NCBI GenBank assembly: GCA_037179515.1
Contig: JAXCGZ010001900.1
Location: forward strand, 48,501 to 112,500
Length of the DNA stretch: 64,000 nucleotides
Direction of reading: 5' to 3'
From: Halocaridina rubra
Lineage: Eukaryota > Arthropoda > Malacostraca > Decapoda > Atyidae
Under the pieces are notes generated by a model. The model made no database searches and was not told the origin of the DNA. It saw only the letters and a program-made list of their open reading frames with translations. Each line of letters begins with the position of its first letter. The first letter of the stretch is position 1. Position numbers and translations under genes: made by a program. Positions 27,284-41,100 of this stretch are shown piece after piece.

Positions 27284-27949
27284 GTGGAGAAAGAGGAGAG
27301 GCGAGAGAGAAAGAGGGGTGCTAAAAATAATGAATTGTATAAGAAAGAAAAATACTGTGCGTATAAGGCTAGTCTGAGGAATGTTTGGAATGTAGTGAAA
27401 GAGAAAGTGGAGGAGGGAGTGGAAGAAGAGTGGGGTTGTTTCAAAGAGGAAGTTATGAAGTGTGCCGAGACAGTGTGTGGGAGACTAACTGGTTAAAGTA
27501 AAAGGAAAGGTAGTGAATGGTGGAATGAGCAGGTGAGTGCAGTAGTGGCTGAAAATAAGCAGGCATTTGAGGTATGGTTGCAGATAGGTAATGTAGAGCA
27601 AATGAGAAGTATTGTGAAAAGAGGAGGTCAGCAAAGCATGTGGTGAGGGAAGCAAAGAGATAAGTGATTGCAATGTAGGGTAGGTGCTTGCCTGAGAGTT
27701 TTGAAAGGAATAACAAGATGTTTTGTAAGAAAGTGAGAAGAGTGAGGAAAGGTAAATGTGGTAGGGAAGAGAGGGTGAAAAAAGCAGATGAGTAATTGCT
27801 AGATGATGAAATAAAGGTGAGAGAGAGAGATGGGCTGAATATTTCAAGAACCTGCCGAATGAGGAAGATAATAGGAGGCAGAGAATGTGGCTGTGGGAAA
27901 CGAATGGAGAATGTCAATATCAGTTATGAGAATAAAAGAGAAATAACAA

Positions 27950-29280
27950 AAGAGGAGGTATATTTGGCATTGTGAGCGATTATAGCATGTAAAGCACCAG
28001 AGGTACATAGGTGTCATGTTGAATGCTTGTCAAATGTGGGGAGGCATTAGTGGAGTGGATGGTTAGGTTGTTGAAATTTTGCTTCAGGAAAGAGAGGGTC
28101 CCAGTTGATTGGAGGAGTGTATGTGTAGCTTCACTTTGCAAAGGGAAAGGAGATAAGTATGAGTGTAGATGTTTTAGAGGAATTTGTTTGTTGAGTGTAG
28201 TTGGTAAGGTATATGGAAGACTGTTAATCGAGAGAATTAGAAAAGGTTCTGAGAAATTCACTGGGGAAAAACAGTATGGGTTCAGGAGAGGAAGAGGATG
28301 TGTGGATCAGGTGTTTGTGGTAATAAATGTATGTGACAAGTTCTTGGAGAAAGGTAGGGACACTTTTTGGGCTTTTATGGACTTAGAGAAAACGTATGAT
28401 AGAGTCAATAGAGAGAGGTTGTGGAGTGTATTACTAATGTATGGAGTTAGTAGAAGTTTGTTGAATGCGGTGAAGAGTTTTGTCATGAATAGTGGAGCAT
28501 GTGTGAGAGTTGCGAATGGTATGAGTGATTAGTTTGAGGTGAAAGTAGAGCTATGCCAGGGCTGTGTGATGTCGCCATGGCTTTTTAATGTGTATATGCA
28601 TGGAGTGGTAAGGGAAGTAAATGAAAGAGTATTAGACAGAAGCTTGGAACTAGTTGGTGTGGATGGAAGGTAGTGGAAATTGAAGTAGTTGATATTTGTG
28701 GATGATACTTTACTAGTGGTTGATACTGAGTATGAATTGAATCATTTGGTGACTGAGTTTGTTGGGGTGTGTGAAAGAAGGAAATTGCTGGTGAATATTG
28801 GTAAAAGTAATGTCATGAGATTCACGAGGAGAGTTAATGGTTGCAGAATAAATGTCTAGATGTGTTGGAAAGATAAATTAGAAATAGATTTTTGGGAATG
28901 AATGTAAAGGGAAGGATATATGAAGGTGTGATTGTGCCGACAGCATTGCATGGAGCAGAAACTTGTTGAAAGTAATGGAGATGAGGCATTTGAGAAGTAT
29001 GATTGGTGTATCTAGAAGAGATAGAGAACGGATGTTGAAAGGATGCTATCGGATAGGTAAGTTCGGAGAATGTTAAGTTGGTTTGGACACATGAAAAGGA
29101 TGAGTGATGAATGAATAGTGAAGAGAGTGTGGAGTTCAGAAGTGATTGGAGGTAGGTCAAGAGGGAGACCAGGAATGAAATGGATGGATGGCGTGAAAAG
29201 GGCATTGAATGCACGTGCAATGTCACTAGAGTAGGGAAGAGTGCATGCAGGAGATAGGAATGAGAGGAAGAAGATTGTAT
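27950..29280 (+). pseudogene. Family R reverse transcriptase, partly deleted
   Basis: The main open part is 28,023-28,532, with WRSVCVASLCKGKGDKYEC, GFRRGRGCVDQVFVV, FWAFMDLEKTYDRVNRER and VRVANGMSD. An LCQGCVMSPWLFNVYMHGVV box and a FVDDTLLVVDTE-type catalytic box follow after a stop. About 150 bases of the thumb are missing after 28,837 relative to the left-arm copy. A WFGHMKRMS tail is recognisable near 29,080. The stretch 27,775-28,837 is duplicated in inverse at 31,593-32,655. Confidence 0.82.
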
Positions 29281-29594
29281 ACAGATTTGTGGACCAAAGA
29301 GACTTTCTGCACCTGCTAGTTCAGTGAACTGTGATGACAGATGTGAGAGGAGTTGCCATATGATGAAGTGGTGGGGGTAAACCAGCTGCAGCTATCGGGT
29401 CTCATTGTATAATATCCTTGCCTGCCTATCTTTTGGGTGACCCAAGCAGGGTGGAAGGAGGGAAAAGTGGCAACCCTTTAACCCCAAGGAGTTATGACGA
29501 GTGGTTGAGGTATGTGTGGATCATGGTGAATGCGCGTATCTTGGATCGGCCACCCCCCTTAAATGTGGGAATGAGGCCATGTGTATCTGAGTTA

Positions 29595-29989
<395 letters not shown>

Positions 29990-30812
29990 AAATGAAAGCC
30001 AATCTGTCCCTACCAGGTGGGTCCTGGTCCAAATCTGTGGGCCCCCTTGCAGAGGTCAAATTGGGGATATAGGGCAAATTCAAACTAAGGGAATACAGCA
30101 TTGAGCCCATCAGATGTTTCAGATGACAAGTTTGGCCACCATCATAAGACCTGTCTCTTTCCAATCAGATGTGCTATCTGAAGCAGGGGGCATGCGACTG
30201 ACCAGTGTATTGCAAAGCTTAAGACCAAGGAAGAAGCAATAGCAAGGTGCCCTAACTGCTGGGGGTGCCACCATGCTTGGAACACCCGTTACCCTAAGAG
30301 GTTGGAGTTAACCTCTTTTAGAGTTCCAACCTTCACTTCTAACCCTTCCTGCAACACCTCTACCTTCATTCCTGCCCCTGTCCAACTTCCAACCCTTGGC
30401 AATACTCTCCCCCCCTCTCTCCCCAGTCCTAGCCTCTTCCATAATCCCACACACAATACTAACCCCTATCAAAATACGCAAGTTTAAACTCCTACTCCTA
30501 CTCCCACACACTATCCCCACACACAACACTCAGACTCCCCCCACCCCCCACAAACTTTTCAAACTCCAGCTGCTTCCACACACAGACCCCCCCAACCCCA
30601 CCATGTCCCAAAACCGCAGACTCAAAAACCGTGCTCCTCCACAGCAACCTCTCCAAATATCCTTTCTTACACATAGAATACTATCTGAACCTTCTCCTGA
30701 ACCCTTCTTCACTCTGGATCACATCATGCAACTCATCACCCAATCGGCATCACAGCTCTCCACAAACGATATGGGCCTCTCTCCCAGAGATGCCTTCAAC
30801 CATCTGCAGAAA
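29990..30812 (+). pseudogene. Second I-like ORF1 (gag-like, zinc knuckles)
   Basis: Pieces in shifting frames: REYSIEPIRCFR, then KFGHHHKTC, CAI..SRGHATDQC and ARCPNCWGCHHAWN. Together these are the three CCHC-type knuckles of a LINE gag, with stops replacing two cysteines. A Pro/Thr-rich tail follows (open 30,302-30,487 and 30,396-30,812). The start cannot be fixed because the 5' leader is not recognisable. Confidence 0.72.
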
Positions 30813-30911
30813 TAACCCACAGCATTGTCACCCAAGCAGTAAACAGGAAGATTCAACATCACCTCTACCAAAATCACCACCCCTTCCAGCCCCACTTCTT
30901 AAACTTTCAAA

Positions 30912-31592
30912 ATGCCTAATCTCAGGCTCCTCCACTGGAATGCTCAGAGTTTGAGGAACAAAATCCAACACCTAGAGAGCATTGCCAAGTCTGACAAAAT
31001 TGATGTGATCATGGTACTGGACACCTTGTGTTTGGAGCATAATATACCCAAAGTATCCAAGTATCATGGCTTCTATCACCCTTGGATGCCAGGGGCGAAC
31101 AGAGACAGTGCCACCTTTATAAAAAAACAACATACTGGCTGAAGAAGTCACATTGTCTGTGAACAGTGGTGAGGGAGTCCACGTTCTGGCTGTCATAATC
31201 AAAATCTAGGCAGCAGCATAGCCTCCTATAATGTCTACAGACAACAAGAAGATGAATTTGACTCAACCACCCTCTTTGGCAGAGCCAGTCAAACTGTCCT
31301 ATCTAATTACAGCAGACATATCATGAGTCTGCTTGACGGCTGCGATGATGTCATTATGGTTAATGGTTGTGGGCCAACCCACAAAAGAGGAGGAATTCTG
31401 AACTTAATCTTCATCCCGTACTCCCTAAGGCAGGTCGCTACATGGGGCACACATCCTTATGTCAAAAGCGACCACTATGGGATCCATCTCAAGCTGGCGA
31501 TGCTAGACACCTTCCAGATCCCTGCCCAACCTCCTAGATGGAATTTCAAAAATGCAGACTGAGGCCAATTTGAGGAACACCTAAGCAACATT
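30912..31592 (+). pseudogene. Second I-like endonuclease
   Basis: It starts MPNLRLLHWNAQSLRNKIQH, the usual N-terminus of a LINE APE endonuclease (W-N-A-S-L). It continues with IDVIMVLDTLCLEH, where a catalytic Glu of the usual Q-E-T motif is changed. HGFYHPWMPGANR follows, then after frameshifts YNVYRQQEDEFD-type pieces, and at 31,323-31,562 KRGGILNLIF and KSDHYGIHLKLAM (the SDH motif). The GDFN motif is damaged. The frame runs to residues EEHLSNI at 31,592. Confidence 0.8.
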
Positions 31593-32655
31593 AACACTCC
31601 TCGTGAATCTCATGACTTTACTTTTACCAATATTCACCAGCAATTTCCTTCTTTCACACACCCCAACAAACTCAGTCACCAAATGATTCAATTCATACTC
31701 AGCATCAGCCACCAGTAAAGTATCATCCACAAATAGCAACTAATTCAATTTCCACTACCTACCATCCACACCAACTAGTTCCAAGCTTCTGTCTAATACT
31801 CTTTCATTTACTTCCCTTACCACTCCATGCATATACACATTAAAAAGCCATGGAGACATTACACAGCCCTGGCATAGCTCTACTTTCACCTCAAACTAAT
31901 CTCTCATACCATTTGCAACTCTCACACATGCTCTACTATTCATGACAAAACTCTTCACCGCATTCAACAAACTTCTACTAACACCATACATTAGTAATAC
32001 ACTCCACAACCCCTCTCTATCGACCCTATCATACATTTTCTCTAAGTCCATAAAGGCCCAAAAAGTGTCCCTACCTTTCTCCAAGAACATGTCACACACA
32101 ATTATTACCACAAACACCTGATCCAAACATCCTCTTCCTCTCCTGAACCCATACTGTTTTTCCCCAGTGAATTTCTCAGAACCTTTTCTAATTCTCTCGA
32201 TTAACACTCTTCCATATACCTTACCAACTACACTCAACAAACAAATTCCTCTAAAACATCTACACTCCTACTTATTATTCCTTTCCCTTTGTAAAGTGGA
32301 GCTACACATGCACTCCTCCAATCAACTGGTACCCTCGCTTTCCTGAAGCAAAATTTCAACAACCTAACCATCCACTCTACTAATGCCTCCCCACATTTGA
32401 CAAACATTCAACTTGACACCTATGTACCTCTGGTGCTTTACATGCTATCATCGCTCACAATGCAAATATACCTCCTCTTTTGTTATTTCTCTTTCATTCT
32501 CGTACCTGATATTAGCATTCTCCATTCGTTTCCCACAGCCACATTCTCTGCCTCCTATTATATTCCTCATTCGGCAGGTTCTTGAAATATTCAGCCCATC
32601 TCTCTCTCTCACCTTTATTTCATCATCTAGCAATTACTCATCTGCTTTTTTCACT
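31593..32655 (-). mobile_element. RTE-like family R fragment, inverted copy of 27,775-28,837
   Basis: The minus strand reads the middle of family R: a fingers motif (RGRGCLDQVFVV), a LEKMYDRVDRE motif like the RT 'DLEKAYDR' box, and the region up to the YLGSHV-type motif. Base for base it is much closer to 27,775-28,837 than to other family R copies. Both share the rare GSEKFTGEKQYGF variant, so it looks like a duplicated piece and not a separate insertion. It abuts I-like sequence on both sides (31,592 and 32,656). Stops and frameshifts make it non-functional. Confidence 0.85.
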
Positions 32656-32672
32656 GTCATTTTGGATCCTCA

Positions 32673-33845
32673 TTATGCTTGGTGGAAGTTGTTGGGTTGC
32701 TGAACGGTTGGAAAAGCTGTTTGCAAATCTTTCAGCTTCCTCCATATGTTTTGGATGTATGGGTGCTTTGGTCTTTTGAGCATTTGCCATAGCTCAGTGA
32801 GGTTGGTGTGCTGATTTAGCTTGGCACACCATTCCAGCCATTTGTCAGTTCGGATTTTCGAGACAGTCTTGTCGGTGCCTGTGACAACCTCCTGAAGCAC
32901 TGCTCTATTGGCATCTGTGGGTCTTTTCCTATATAACCTCCTGACCCTATTCAGTCTTTGCTTGGCCTCTTTCACTTCCTTGCAGTAGCACATGAATCTT
33001 GATATTCCCTTTTTGGAGGTTTGTTTTAAGGCATGGAAACGTCGGTTGCTTTGTGGAAGGCGGAGATAAGGTCTTGTGCTAAAATGTTGACGTCTTCAGA
33101 TGCAGTGTAGTCTGAATGCCACTGTGTTAAGGATTGCTGAAATGTTTTCAAATTTGCCATATTTTGATTCCATTTGGGTTGGGGAGGTGGAATTGGTGGA
33201 AGTCTAGGCAGTTGGATGCTTATCTGAGTGGCATAGTGATCACTCATAAGGTGAGGATGTATACTCCAGTCAGTGTAGGAAGTGAGGGAGGAGGTTATGA
33301 AAGACATGTCTAGTCTTCCTCCTAGTACATGTGTTGTGACCCCAGTGTTTATAAGGTGGATATTGGGGAATTTATCCAAAAGATAAGCGATTTGTTCACA
33401 ATCATCACTGTCTGGCCTTGTTGAATTTAGAATTCTGTGGTGGGCATTAAAATCGCCACCTATGAAAGATGGCTCTTCAGCAGCGGTTGCAAAATGCTCT
33501 CCACCCTCTAAGAGGCCTTTGATTTGCTTGTAGATGTTGTATATTGTTAATTTTTGTTTTAGAAGCTGCATTTTAACAGCCTGGATATCCACGTTATCCC
33601 CGCAGTCTGTAGGGTTGATGTTGGAGGCTGGGATGCAATTTTTACCTAGAGTTATTAGTCCTTTGTTGGTGTGGTTGTCTGCTGGTATTGTGAAGGCTTT
33701 GTATCCTGAGAAATTGAAGTCTTTTTGTCCTTTGAAGAGTTCTTCTTGTAGAAGGATGATGTCATAACAACCTTCCTTGGCTGCTGATTGCAGGGAGGCA
33801 TACTTGGGTCTAATCCCACAGACATTCCACTGCAGAATCCTTATG
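32673..33845 (-). pseudogene. I-like endonuclease, right-arm copy, largely open
   Basis: Reading from 33,845 with ILQWNVCGIRPKY, the frame stays open to 33,026 (about 270 codons). It includes YDIILLQEELFKG (Q-E), FIGGDFNAHHRIL (G-D-F-N) and MSDHYATQISIQL (S-D-H). Left-arm lesions such as the stop after GDFNAHH are absent. A frameshift near 33,026 leads to the linker CYCKEVKEAKQRLNRVRR and KWLEWCAKLNQ (32,673-32,993). The RT that should follow is missing because the arm ends. The endonuclease motifs are complete, but no complete ORF2 remains. Confidence 0.85.
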
Positions 33846-35301
33846 GAGTCAAAACTTTGCTGGTGAGTCGGGGATCACTGGACGGAAGGACCAAGAACTG
33901 GGAGGAGCTGGACATCAGTGGGGGCTGTCTGGAGGCCACATAACCCTTGGGAAGGTTGTCGTGAGTTGTTTTTTGTGCTGCTGGTTGAGGAGATGGGGTA
34001 GCCTCTGTTTCATCTGTTGGTCCATTCTCGGCCAGAGAGAGTAACTCTTGAGGAACTTGGCAGGCCTGGGTAGGATAAACTGAGATCCTGGCTACTGGTC
34101 TGGGGGTGTGGAGTTCTGCCTGGAACATGAGTTTCTCCAGTGCTCGGCTGCTAGAGCTTTGTTCCAGCTGGGCATTTAACATATCTGCTATTTGGTTGTC
34201 GAATCCTTGGAGCAGTGTTCTCAGTTTGTCCTCCCTTATTGTGATGGTGTTTGACTCCACTAGTGGTGTTGTCCAAGTAACTTGGTGCAAGGGTTTGGGA
34301 GATTGTGGAGCCTTTGGAGTTTTCTGGGCAGGTTGTTTGGTCAAAGGTTTGTTCAGATTCAGTCTTCTCCTTGGAGGACGAAGGGTTCTCTGAGGCTTGG
34401 GCCTGTTTTCCACCACAGGTGCTATGACTTGCCTAGGAACTAGGTTTATCGTAGTGGTTCCGGGTGGTTCTTTGGTTGATTGAGTAATCCTGGAAGGTTG
34501 AGAGGTGGTTTTGGACTGAGTTGTTGTTGGTATGCGGTTTAGTCTTATGGGGCACTTGGGGTTCCATGCGTGATGGTTCCACTTGCAGTTTGGGCATCTT
34601 GCTGTGGTGCTTTTGCCCTCCTTTTGGACCTGGAAACACTTCTCCATGCTGTGTCTTCATTGCAAGCAGCACAGACTTCTGGAAGGGTGCATTGGCCTTT
34701 GTGATGTTCGAATTTCTGGCAGTTGTAACATCTCAGTGGTTCCTTGATGAAGGGTTTGGTGGGAAAGGATCCCCAGAAACCTAGATTTACACTGTTGGAA
34801 ACACGGCCCCTGAAAGTGACTACTATTGTAGGAGTTGGCTGCCCTGTCTTGCTGGAATAACATGTTGCTTCCATGATGTATGGAAGAGCTAGAAGTGGAG
34901 CCATCTCCATAACCATGGGGTAGTTGCATACTACTCCCTTGCAGGTGTTTTCTCCAGGATATAGCTCCTGCATGAAGAAGTGGCGAGACGTTTACAGGTA
35001 TCTGCAGGCTTCTTCGTCCCTTGGTGTGAGGACCCATTGTCCTTGTAGGTTGGGTCGTGCAGAAATGTAAATACCCAACTTCATTTTTTCCAGTAATTTC
35101 ACAGCCTGATAATTTGCTTTTGGCTCCTAGCTCAGGATCTTGAATTTGTTGAAGCCCTTTGGAATGTGAGGTTCCTCGTGATTGGAGTTTGTGGTTTGTG
35201 TTTGTCCTCTCGGTGACCTTCAGTTGTTCTGCCTCTTGCAAACTAAAAGAGGGGTTTTCTTCCTCTTCTGCTGGAGGGCTCAGTTGGCGTTTGCAGACCA
35301 T
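33841..35301 (-). pseudogene. I-like ORF1, right-arm copy
   Basis: ATG at 35,301 (MVCKRQLSPPAEEEENPSF). Open pieces at 34,657-35,301, 34,545-34,973 and 33,841-34,647 overlap in different frames, so about two frameshifts separate it from a full protein. It contains CYNCQKFEHHKGQC, CAAC and CPNCKWNHHAWNPKC knuckles and a Pro/Thr/Gln-rich C-terminal half ending at 33,841, right where ORF2 starts. It is a nucleic-acid-binding gag-like protein. Confidence 0.82.
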
Positions 35302-36005
35302 GTCGCATACACATTCCTTCTATTTTTGGTGAAGTTAAATGGTTTTATAAGTTAATAAGTTAATGGTTTGGGAGAGCAAAGGGCGAGGAGGAGGCTCTAC
35401 CTATCCTATTTGTAGCTAGTCTGATCCTAGAGCAGACATTTTACCAGCAGAAGGAATAGCTCTAGAGAATTGAAAGGTGGATTCCACCTTCCACTTTAGT
35501 AGTCACAGAACCTTCTACTGGGGAGGGGAGGGAAATAAGGGGGGTTGGGTCTAAGGGAACTGAAGGTTCCCTTCTATCAAAAGGTGGTCTTATGGGAGGT
35601 GCCCTTGCTAAGCTAATTTTCTGTAGCAGTTCCTACTCCATCTTGCAATAGATTGTGATAGGTGGGGCAATGAACCTGGCTGCTTCAGGCAGAATTTTAA
35701 GACCACAAGGGCTACTGCATATCCACAGACAGGCCGGGGTTAGTAAGTGAAAGGGTTAGAGTTAGAGTTTGTCTCCTGATAGATTGGGTCTATCAGAAGG
35801 GGTGGTGCCTCACGATAGACAGGGTCTATCAGAAAGGGTAGAGATGTCTACGTCGGCCTAGGATGTTTGATTGAACTGTGGGAGTTGAAGCAAAAACAAT
35901 CCATCTTTGCAGTAGGCAGCGATGGAGGTGATCCTTGACAAGGCTAAGCTGTAAGGCTTAGCAAAGGAGAGCACATCTTATCGCCACAAGAGCTAGGGAC
36001 TGACT

Positions 36006-38645
36006 GTGTGAAAATAGCAGGTGCGAGAAATCCCTGTGACCCGCGTCATCTATGCACAATCTTCCTCCACTCATTCCTATCTCTTGCGCGCACTCTTACT
36101 TGTTCCACTAACATTCCACGTGCATTCATTGCTCTTTTCCCGCCATCCATCTATCCCATTCTAGGTATCCCTTTTGACCTACCTCCAATCACTTCTGCAT
36201 TCCACGGTCTCTTCACTATTTGTTCAACACTCATCGTTTTCATGTGTTCAAACCAAGTAAACAGTTTCTGATTTTACCTATCCGACAGCTTCATTCCAAG
36301 ACCTGATCTCTACCTGACATCCTCATTTCTTACTCTATCTATTCTAGATATTCCAATCATACTTCTCAAACACCTCATCTCCATTATTTTCAACATGTTC
36401 ATTTCATCTTCTCTTGCGGTCCAAGTCTCTGCTCCATACAATGCTGTCGGCATAAAACACCTTCATTTCTTCGTCTCTTTGCATTCATTCCCAAATATCT
36501 ATTTCTCATTACATTTTTCAACCCACTTAGACATATATATGCTTCCTTCACTCTGTGATTTACCTATACATTTACTCGTCCACTCCCAGATACATGCGAT
36601 CCCAGACACTTAAAACTTTCAACTTCTTCAAGCAAGTTCCCATTCACTCCTACATTCACTATGCAACATTGACACTCCTCGTGAATTTCTTGACTTTAAT
36701 TCTACCAAAATTCACCCGCAATTTCCTTCTTTCAAACACACCCCAACAAACTCAGTCATCAAATGATTCAATTCATTTTCAGTATCATCCACTAGTACAG
36801 TATCATCTGCAAATAGCAACTGATTCATTTTCCAAAACCTTCCATCCTCACCAAATAGTTCCAAGCCTCTGTCTAATACTCTTTCATTTACTTCCTTTTC
36901 CACTCCATTCACGTAAACTTTAAACAACCATGGCGACATTAAACAACCTTGACGTAATCCTACATACACCTCAAACCAATCACTCATACCATCCCCAATT
37001 CTCAACAACTCTCTAATATTCATATAAGAACTCTTCACTGCATTCAACAAACTTCCACTTATTCCATACGGTCGCAACACACTACACAACAACTCTATCC
37101 ACACTGTCATATGCTTTCTATAAGTCAATTAAACCCCAAAAAGTGTCCCTACGTTTGTCCAAGAACTCACACACCTGTCTTACTGCAAGCACCTGATTCA
37201 CACACCCTCTTCCTCTCCTGAACCCACACTTTTCTTCCTCAATCAATTTCTTAGTATCTTTCCTAATTGTCTTGATTAACACTCTACCATATACCTCACC
37301 AACTACACTCAACAAACTAATTCCTCTAAAACTACTATGTTCACACTCAACTCCTTTCCCTTTGCAAAGTGGAACTACACATGCACTCCTCCAATCAACT
37401 GGGAACCTCTCTTTCCTGAAACATACTTTCAAGAACCTAACCATCCATTCTGCTAATGCCTCCCCACTTTTGACAAGCATGCAAAATGATACCCATCTAT
37501 CTCTGGTGCTTTACCTACTGCCATTGCTCTCAATGGCAAATGTATATCCAGCCACACAGTGCCTTGGCACAATTCATAACTTTCTCCTTGAAACAACCCC
37601 ACTCTTTTTCCGCTCCCTCCTCCACTTTCTCTTTCAGTACATTTCACACATTTCTTACACTAGCTTTAAACTCACAGTCTTTCTCTTTTTTATACAATTC
37701 ATTCACTTTTAGCTCTTCACTCCCTTCTCCTCTTTCTCCACTCTCCTCCCACTCTCTCTACTATCCACTAAATAATGATCAGATATACCACCAACAGTCC
37801 TCTCAGTACATTCACTTCCAATACTCTTCCAGTCACCCTCCTCTTCACTACAACATAATCCATTAATGCTCTGTCATCTACTCTTCTATTATCAACTCTG
37901 ATCCATCTATATTTGTTCACATCTTTCTTTTTAAATACAGTATTAGCTTTCAAAATCTCTCTCTATACACATTTCTATCATTTTCTCTCCATACTTCCCA
38001 ATTACACCATCCACAGGCTCATTCCCTACTCTAGCAGTCAAATCTCCCATCAACCACATATTCACATTCATTTCCAAGTCTTCCACACACTCACTCAATT
38101 TTATCAAAATTCTTCTCTTTCTTCCTCACTTCTTTCACTGCCAGGGCCATATGCTCTGGCAAACTCCCAAGCCTCATATGCCAGCCTCATATTAGCCACT
38201 ATTATTTGAGAATATACTTCCTTCCATTCCAACACACACTTGTTTTTCTCTTCACTTACTATAATAGCCACTCCCTTTCTTCCTCTCCCTCTCTCAACTC
38301 CGGACACCCTACCTACCACACTCCCAATTGTCACCTCACCATTTCCTTTTATCTTTGTTTTGCTCTGTGCAATTACATTTATCTTTCTCTCCACACATAT
38401 ACTCCCTATCACCTCCCTCTCACTTTCATATACACCACAACCACGCACAATCAGAAACCCACTTACTAAGGTTCTGGCTGAATCTCTCCTGCCAGAAAAC
38501 CTCAGCACTGTTGGCTTCTCGCAGAAAGTAAAAATACAGAGGAGAGGATTTCTGTCCCCCCCTCCTCCCCATTTAGTTGACTTTTACGACAGTCAGGGGA
38601 ACATGGAAAAGGTATTCTTGACTCCCCTCCCTCAGGGAGAAACAA
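36006..38645 (-). mobile_element. RTE-like family R LINE, right-arm copy
   Basis: The inverted counterpart of 6,020-8,690. The 5' region is near 38,580-38,645. The endonuclease piece at 38,104-38,508 is open for 134 codons (INVIAQSKTKIKGNGEVTIG, GPGSERSEEEREE). RT pieces lie at 37,118-37,480 (VVPLCKGKGVECEHSSFRGI, CGFRRGRGCVNQV) and 36,712-37,128 (LRQGCLMSPWLFKVYVNGVE, LLFADDTVLVDDTENELN). The thumb is at about 36,400-36,660. It is cut at 36,006 by the I-like element, as in the left arm. It is less decayed than the left copy. Confidence 0.88.
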
Positions 38646-40601
<1,956 letters not shown>

Positions 40602-40832
40602 AAGAATATTACGCTACTGATGTCTCTTCAAAAGATGCACAGTACTATCATCCCTGAGTCTTTTAACTGTGCTCATTTTATCAGTATGCAGACCTTTTAC
40701 TTGAATAGGTAATAATAATAAAGAATGACTGTATGTAATATACACCAGTCGAGTTATAAGATTTATTTTTTATAGCAATCGGTACGTATCACCTAACTGG
40801 CAAAGTAATTTATTTTTTTCCATATTTGGCCT
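40602..40832. other. Unassigned sequence beyond the visible arm
   Basis: AT-rich and without a gene. If the duplicated block extends further, this stretch should also occur, inverted, just before position 1 of the window. Confidence 0.5.
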
Positions 40833-41100
40833 ACAGAGGTGTGGCTGTCTAGAGTGGAGCACCATTCAATCCATTTTCTCCTTTTATTTCTTTTACCTCT
40901 TCATTGGGGCAATTTCTGTGAATACCCTTGACAACATTGAGCTGGTGATTGAGTTCTTTGATTCTATCGCAGTTGTCCCACTTGTCGTAGTGGATAGTTT
41001 GTTCTTGCTTGCAAAGGGGGTTGGAGGAGTCAGCTGGGGCTTGTAAGGCATTGACTAGTTCCATCTCAGCTTGATCGATGTCCCCTGGATCAGCTGAGTC
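40833..41100 (-). pseudogene. Second I-like LINE: inverted linker segment
   Basis: The minus strand reads DIDQAEMELVNALQAP, then KWDNCDRIKELNHQLN and, after a frameshift, RRKWIEWCSTLDSHTSVG. This matches the endonuclease-RT linker of the sister element (KEAKQRLNRVRR and DKWLEWCAKLNQHT). It lies opposite to the endonuclease before it and the RT after it. Position 41,100 joins in frame to 31,592 once re-inverted. Confidence 0.85.

Larger units (their letters stand above)
29990..31592 (+). mobile_element. Second I-like LINE, 5' part (gag and endonuclease)
   Basis: A different, more diverged subfamily than the element at 8,691. The gag and endonuclease read on the plus strand and stop abruptly at 31,592, in the middle of the linker after the endonuclease. 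The linker continues on the minus strand from 41,100, and the RT/RNase H part is on the plus strand from 41,101. The element has therefore been cut by the inversion of 31,593-41,100. Confidence 0.85.
32656..36005 (-). mobile_element. I-like LINE, right-arm copy (5' part)
   Basis: The inverted counterpart of 8,691-11,976: leader with hairpins (35,330-36,005), ORF1 and the endonuclease plus linker. It is cut at 32,656 in the linker before the RT, so no polymerase is present. Coding parts are better kept than in the left arm. Confidence 0.9.
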
